Assembly: GCA_014729565.1 (NCBI GenBank)
Contig: WJJR01000293.1
Span: 1-10,033 of the forward strand
Source: Candidatus Zixiibacteriota bacterium
GTDB lineage: Bacteria > Zixibacteria > MSB-5A5 > WJJR01
Length of the DNA stretch: 10,033 nt
Reading direction: 5' to 3'
The notes under the pieces were generated by a model. It searched no databases. It was not told the origin of the DNA and saw only the letters and a list, made by a program, of their open reading frames with translations. Shown one piece after another: positions 6,397-10,033 of the stretch. The stretch's first letter is position 1. Each line of letters opens with the position of its first letter. The translations under genes and the position numbers were made by a program.

Positions 6397-6768
6397 ATGT
6401 CACACCGGAAGGCAATCATCGCCATTCTGATGGCCTTGGTCATGGTGTTTGTCTCCATCCCTGTGTCGATAGCCGGCGGTCCGGCCACTCATGATCGCGA
6501 CGCGGTGAAGACTGATGGAGGAGATGGACATCCATGGGATGATGGCACAGATGATCAGGACACGACGCCACCCGACGATGAAGCCGAGCCACAGCAATCA
6601 GAGGTTCAGCCGAACCCCGAAACCGAACTGATGATGAGTTCGGCTGTGTATGGGCCTTTCTCGGGCTGGATGACGTCAGTTTTGCATCGTCTGTGGAAAT
6701 CCATTGAAACCGAGGTGAAGCGCATGCGGCTCGCAGACACGAAGTACAAAGCGAGGCGCATCCAATGA
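6397..6768 (+). CDS. Small exported protein with acidic middle and basic C-terminal helix
   Basis: This is a 123-aa protein of unrecognised family. It has a clear Sec signal peptide: basic M-S-H-R-K, hydrophobic 6-26, and probable cleavage after S-I-A at residue 26. Residues ~38-78 are a disordered acidic and Pro-rich tract with about 14 Asp/Glu and almost no basic residues. Residues ~79-123 change to a predicted amphipathic helix, with W91, L96, W100 and I103 among hydrophobics and then many Lys/Arg. The ribosome binding site AAGGAGG is ideal, 8 nt before the ATG. It is the first gene after the right sigma-54 promoter and lies 35 nt ahead of the activator gene. It could be a secreted signal precursor, a periplasmic regulator or partner of the activator's pathway, or an envelope stress indicator; the sequence does not decide. 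Confidence 0.8.
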   Translation: MSHRKAIIAILMALVMVFVSIPVSIAGGPATHDRDAVKTDGGDGHPWDDGTDDQDTTPPDDEAEPQQSEVQPNPETELMMSSAVYGPFSGWMTSVLHRLWKSIETEVKRMRLADTKYKARRIQ

Positions 6769-6803
6769 ACGACCGACATTAAACAGGGTTAGCGATCCAG
6801 TCG

Positions 6804-9731
6804 ATGAAACCCCTTCCTCACCATGACGCTGGACCGTTGCTCCGGGCTTTCCCCAGAATCCAGGGCCTGATTGAGCAACGGAACTGGTCGGCGGCTTATG
6901 AGGCTCTCAGTGTCCTCGAGTCCGCAATCGATGACGCGGCACCCGCGCGAGGCGAATGGGCACTACTGCGTGCCCAATGCGCCGTCGAACTGGGTCATTA
7001 TACAGAAGCCGTCGATCTGGGACGGCAAGCGTACGCATCATTCCAACTGACTTCAGACAACGAACGCATCGGCTTGGCTCAAAGTGTTCTGGGCCGGGCC
7101 TACCTCGGCCTGGGTGATACCAAGAATGCGCGGATCCATTCACGCGATGCGTTGGGTGCCTATCGTCGTCTCGGCGACGTCCAGGGCATGGCGCGCTCGT
7201 ATAACCAGCTTGCGCGTATCCACTTTGTTCGCGGCGAATACGGCGCCGCGGTGGAACATCTCGATGATGGCATTGACCTCTATCGTCGGCTGTCCGACCA
7301 GGCCGGCGAGGCCCGGCTGTTGGGCAACATGGGCCGGATTCATTTACTGGTTGGCAAATGGACGGATGCCGAAGTCGTTCTGACCAAGGCACTGACATGC
7401 GCCGAAGACTCGAACAATAAGCCATCGTCTGCCCGCAACCTCCTGTCATTGGCATTCCTGGCAACTCTGAAACATGACTTCACCACCGCCGCGGAGCGTT
7501 TGGAAAGCGCCCTTGTCTATATTGAGAGTGCGGAACTGGCACGTGAGCGGTCTATTTACCACGAGTACGCCGGGTGGTGGCACTTCGGACAACGGCATTG
7601 GATCCAGGCCAAAGAGGCGTTTCGTCGATCGTTGAATATCGGTCGTCGGCTCAGCGCCGAGAACGATTTGGTGTCGCAGTCTCTGCGGGGTTTGGCCGAG
7701 TGCGAAGCGGCCCTCGGTGACTGGTCGCAATGCGACCGGCTGGCCGAAGAAGGCTTGGCGGTCGCTATCGCCATTGGCGAACGCTCCGAAGTCGGAAGCC
7801 TCTACCGCGTGCGGGCACGGTCATTGGCCGAGCTGGGGCAGACCGAGGAAGCGCTGGCCCACTTGGAAAAGGCCATCGAATGCCTGGAATTAGTTGGTGA
7901 CCCGTACGAGTTGGCTCGTTGTGATGTCGCCAAAGCAGAGGTCTTACGCCGTGTCCAGCCGGAGGATGGTGAGACAGTGGTAGACGCGCTGGATTCGGCG
8001 GCCGACCGGCTCAACCGCCTCGGGGCAACCGAGCAACTGATCGACGTTCGCTGGATGCTCGTGGATGCGCATCAGCGCTCAGGCCAAGTGGATCGCGCAC
8101 TGGAAATTGCCCGGCGCCTGGTGGACACCGACTCTCCCGGCACCGTCATGGATCGTGGGCCTGAGGTTCTCCACGCGATTGCCCAGCGGTGCGCGGAACG
8201 AGCACGGTCGACGGAGAATGAATTTCGTCTGGGTGGAATTGCGTTGGGATCCGGTGTGGCCGGCGATGACGACAATGCCCTGACCGGCGCCATTGAGTTC
8301 TATCGCGACCGGTTGCATGCGTCTCGCGTCGTGCTCGTAGAGGTGATGGCCGACGGCAAGCGCTCGGGCGCTCCCCTGGTTGTCCATGGAGCCGATGACC
8401 GCTTTGGCAACCGCGTTGCGGCGTTCGCTGCCAATTCCTATCAACGGCATCTCGTGGTTGATGAACCGCGGATCTACTGGGCCGTGCATCGCATTCCTGA
8501 TTTGGCGGCGGCGTTGCGCGACGATGACGGACAGGAACCACGTTCGATTATCTCCGTGCCCATCGAATTAGGTCCCGGTTCCACTGGGTTGCTGTACGCC
8601 GATTTGAGTAACGACGATTACGAGTCCGGTTGCGACTTCCGGTCGCGTGATATCGATTTTGCCGTAGCCTTCGCCGAGATCATCGCGTGGCATTCCACCC
8701 GCATGCGGTCGAAGGGACTGTTCCGCGATGTGCAGCGCCTGCGAGATCAACTCGCGCGTGAATCGGACTTCCCGAGTATCATTACACAGAATGCCGAATT
8801 CCGTACCGTGCTCTCACGGACGCGTCTCATTGTCGACGCCGATGTGTCGGTTTTGTTGCAGGGTGAAACCGGTACCGGGAAGGACCTGCTGGCCAAGGCG
8901 ATTCACTACAGCAGCGTGCGACGCGACCACCGTTTCGTGTCCGTCAATTGCGCAGCGCTACCGGAATCATTGCTGGAAAGCGAGTTGTTCGGCGCGCGCA
9001 AAGGCGCGTACACCGGCGCCGACCGGGATAAGAGCGGCTTGTTTGAAGAGGCCGGTGGCGGAACATTTTTCCTCGATGAAATCGGCGAGATGCCGTTGTC
9101 GGTTCAGGTCAAACTCTTGCGTTTTCTCGAAACGAAGGAACTGACACGATTGGGTGATACCAAGCCGCGTCGCGTCGACGTGCGCGTTATCTCTGCCACG
9201 AATCGCGACCTCTCCGGTGAGGTGGAACGGGGCACATTCCGACAGGATCTGTACTACCGCTTGTCCCCGGTGACGTTTACTCTTCCGCCACTCCGCGACC
9301 GAACTGAAGATATCCCGCTTCTGATTGATCACTTTATGGCCAAAGTCAGGGAAGAGGCCGGGCGGCAGGTGACTTTGTCGCCTGAGGTCGTGCGCGTGAT
9401 GTCCTCGTATCAGTGGCCGGGTAATGTCCGTGAACTGGAAAACGAAATTCGCAAAATCGTACTGCTGTCTGCGCCGGATGAGGAAGTCGGTGTCGATCGG
9501 CTCTCAAGCAAGTTTTTCGAGCATCCCGAAGACCTGGCAACGTCTACGAGCCAGGACATCCCCGACGATTTCCAACTTTATGATCACTTGGCCCAAATCG
9601 AACAACGGTATATCGCGCGCGCATTGGCCGAGTCCGACGGTGTCAAAAAGCATGCGGCCGCGCTACTCGGTATCCCGGAGTCCACACTGAGACTCAAAAT
9701 GAAGCAGCACGGCGTCCGCCGGCCCCGCTAA
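6804..9731 (+). CDS. TPR-GAF sigma-54-dependent transcriptional activator
   Basis: This is a 975-aa cytoplasmic bacterial enhancer-binding protein that would hydrolyse ATP to open RpoN promoters. Residues ~15-440 hold about eight to nine TPR-like helix pairs at ~38-41-residue spacing. Residues ~475-645 are a GAF-type sensor ('S-V-P-I-E-L-G-P-G-S-T-G-L-L-Y-A-D-L'). The AAA+ domain (~660-900) has Walker A G687-E-T-G-T-G-K-D, sigma-54 contact loop G734-A-Y-T-G-A (a Tyr variant of GAFTGA), Walker B F-L-D758-E, arginine-finger region F-R-Q-D-L-Y-Y-R-L, and W-P-G-N-V-R-E-L. Residues ~927-972 are a Fis-type helix-turn-helix. There is no receiver domain, so the signal is probably sensed by the TPR or GAF part, not by phosphorylation. 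The nearest purine-rich site (AGGG) is 15 nt from the ATG, so translation may be weak. A stop at 6780 excludes a longer form. Confidence 0.95.
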   Translation: MKPLPHHDAGPLLRAFPRIQGLIEQRNWSAAYEALSVLESAIDDAAPARGEWALLRAQCAVELGHYTEAVDLGRQAYASFQLTSDNERIGLAQSVLGRAYLGLGDTKNARIHSRDALGAYRRLGDVQGMARSYNQLARIHFVRGEYGAAVEHLDDGIDLYRRLSDQAGEARLLGNMGRIHLLVGKWTDAEVVLTKALTCAEDSNNKPSSARNLLSLAFLATLKHDFTTAAERLESALVYIESAELARERSIYHEYAGWWHFGQRHWIQAKEAFRRSLNIGRRLSAENDLVSQSLRGLAECEAALGDWSQCDRLAEEGLAVAIAIGERSEVGSLYRVRARSLAELGQTEEALAHLEKAIECLELVGDPYELARCDVAKAEVLRRVQPEDGETVVDALDSAADRLNRLGATEQLIDVRWMLVDAHQRSGQVDRALEIARRLVDTDSPGTVMDRGPEVLHAIAQRCAERARSTENEFRLGGIALGSGVAGDDDNALTGAIEFYRDRLHASRVVLVEVMADGKRSGAPLVVHGADDRFGNRVAAFAANSYQRHLVVDEPRIYWAVHRIPDLAAALRDDDGQEPRSIISVPIELGPGSTGLLYADLSNDDYESGCDFRSRDIDFAVAFAEIIAWHSTRMRSKGLFRDVQRLRDQLARESDFPSIITQNAEFRTVLSRTRLIVDADVSVLLQGETGTGKDLLAKAIHYSSVRRDHRFVSVNCAALPESLLESELFGARKGAYTGADRDKSGLFEEAGGGTFFLDEIGEMPLSVQVKLLRFLETKELTRLGDTKPRRVDVRVISATNRDLSGEVERGTFRQDLYYRLSPVTFTLPPLRDRTEDIPLLIDHFMAKVREEAGRQVTLSPEVVRVMSSYQWPGNVRELENEIRKIVLLSAPDEEVGVDRLSSKFFEHPEDLATSTSQDIPDDFQLYDHLAQIEQRYIARALAESDGVKKHAAALLGIPESTLRLKMKQHGVRRPR

Positions 9732-10001
9732 CACGCACAAAACAAAGCATTAATGGATGTAGCGATACCCCTCGCGGTCGCGCAGTCTGTCGTGTGACCG
9801 TGCGTATATGTCTGTTATAGCGATTGTCAGAACTATCTTCCGATTGAACACGCGCTGTAGTACGGGCGCCTCGTTTACACTGAGTCAACCGAAGTGCCCG
9901 TGCCGCCTGGCCGAGGCGCTTGCAGTGAGCGGAGTCGAACTGGCCATGCTACGTTTCCGAAAACCGGAACGGAGTTCTAATTGTTGCTATAACTTGTTGT
10001 C
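9732..10001. other. Intergenic region after the activator gene, no gene seen
   Basis: About 270 bases without a credible coding frame. CGCA-GTC (9781-9787) can pair imperfectly with GAC-CG-TGCG (9796-9804) through a 2-nt bulge, a weak stem without a T-run and so a poor terminator. TTCCG (9955-9959) and CGGAA (9965-9969) form another small hairpin. No strong promoter is visible, although TATAAC occurs at 9988-9993 without a -35 partner. Confidence 0.5.
9926..9939. repeat. Possible dispersed-repeat motif TGAGCGGAGTCGAA
   Basis: This 14-mer resembles the core of short intergenic repeats (TGAGCGGAGTCGAAGG-like) that I recall from many environmental genomes. It sits about 60 bp from the hairpin repeat at the window end. 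A single copy in the window cannot prove repetition. Confidence 0.25.
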
Positions 10002-10021
10002 ATTCCCGCGAAAGCGGGAAT
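10002..10021. repeat. dRS3-like hairpin repeat
   Basis: The sequence ATTCCCGC-GAAA-GCGGGAAT is a perfect 8-bp stem closed by a GAAA tetraloop. It fits the pattern ATTCCC-N8-GGGAAT of the neisserial dRS3 element. Similar units within GTCATTCCCGC...GGGAATCCA are common between genes in many bacteria. In Neisseria such elements serve as targets for phage and insertion elements. The flanking GTC and CCA here match the usual context. No T-run follows, so it is not a standard terminator. Confidence 0.7.
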
Positions 10022-10033
10022 CCATTCTCCGCG

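Noticed and set aside
9694..9888. 64-aa minus-strand open frame after the activator
   Set aside because: It overlaps the end of the activator gene, is Arg-rich, and has no ribosome site or recognisable motif.
9921..9945. tRNA-like T-arm motif (GGAGTCGAACT) on the minus strand
   Set aside because: The flanking bases do not form the 5-bp T-stem, and no acceptor or anticodon arm can be placed.

Overview
The window looks like chromosome from an uncultured Gram-negative (diderm) bacterium, most likely one of the candidate phyla near the Fibrobacteres-Chlorobi-Bacteroidetes group, such as Zixibacteria, Latescibacterota or Krumholzibacteriota. This is inference. It rests on a secreted protease with a 'PNPFNPTT...' FlgD-like/type IX-style C-terminal tail, a DUF5723-like outer-membrane barrel, two lipoproteins, moderately high GC, and a large TPR-GAF sigma-54 activator. 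No rRNA, tRNA, CRISPR array or insertion sequence is visible.

Left arm (minus strand, 5893 down to 95): four genes read as one operon. In transcription order they are a 673-aa lipoprotein built of four ~130-residue repeats, a 422-aa outer-membrane barrel protein (4-nt overlap), a 564-aa M6-family metalloprotease with a C-terminal sorting-type domain (17-nt gap), and a 247-aa lipoprotein (56-nt gap). All four carry export signals, so the operon builds something at or outside the outer membrane. Beyond its end is a C-rich region with a run of 31 C at the window edge.

Centre (5894-6396): a 503-bp divergent control region. It holds a near-consensus sigma-54 promoter facing each way, each with the exact GG-N10-GC spacing. 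A good sigma-70-type promoter (perfect TTGACA, 17-bp spacer) also faces the left operon. Between the two sigma-54 promoters is an inverted repeat, GAACC-N8-GGTTC, about 113 and 137 bp upstream of the two predicted starts, where sigma-54 activators usually bind. There are further short palindromes.

Right arm (plus strand): a 123-aa exported protein with an acidic middle and a basic C-terminal helix, then a 975-aa regulator (TPR array, GAF, sigma-54 AAA+ domain with GAYTGA loop, Fis-type helix-turn-helix). The simplest reading is that this regulator activates both its own operon and the divergent envelope operon through sigma-54. A small exported protein next to a TPR regulator also resembles the layout of RRNPP peptide-signalling pairs, but that is speculative. 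The last ~300 bases hold no gene and end in a dRS3-like hairpin repeat.
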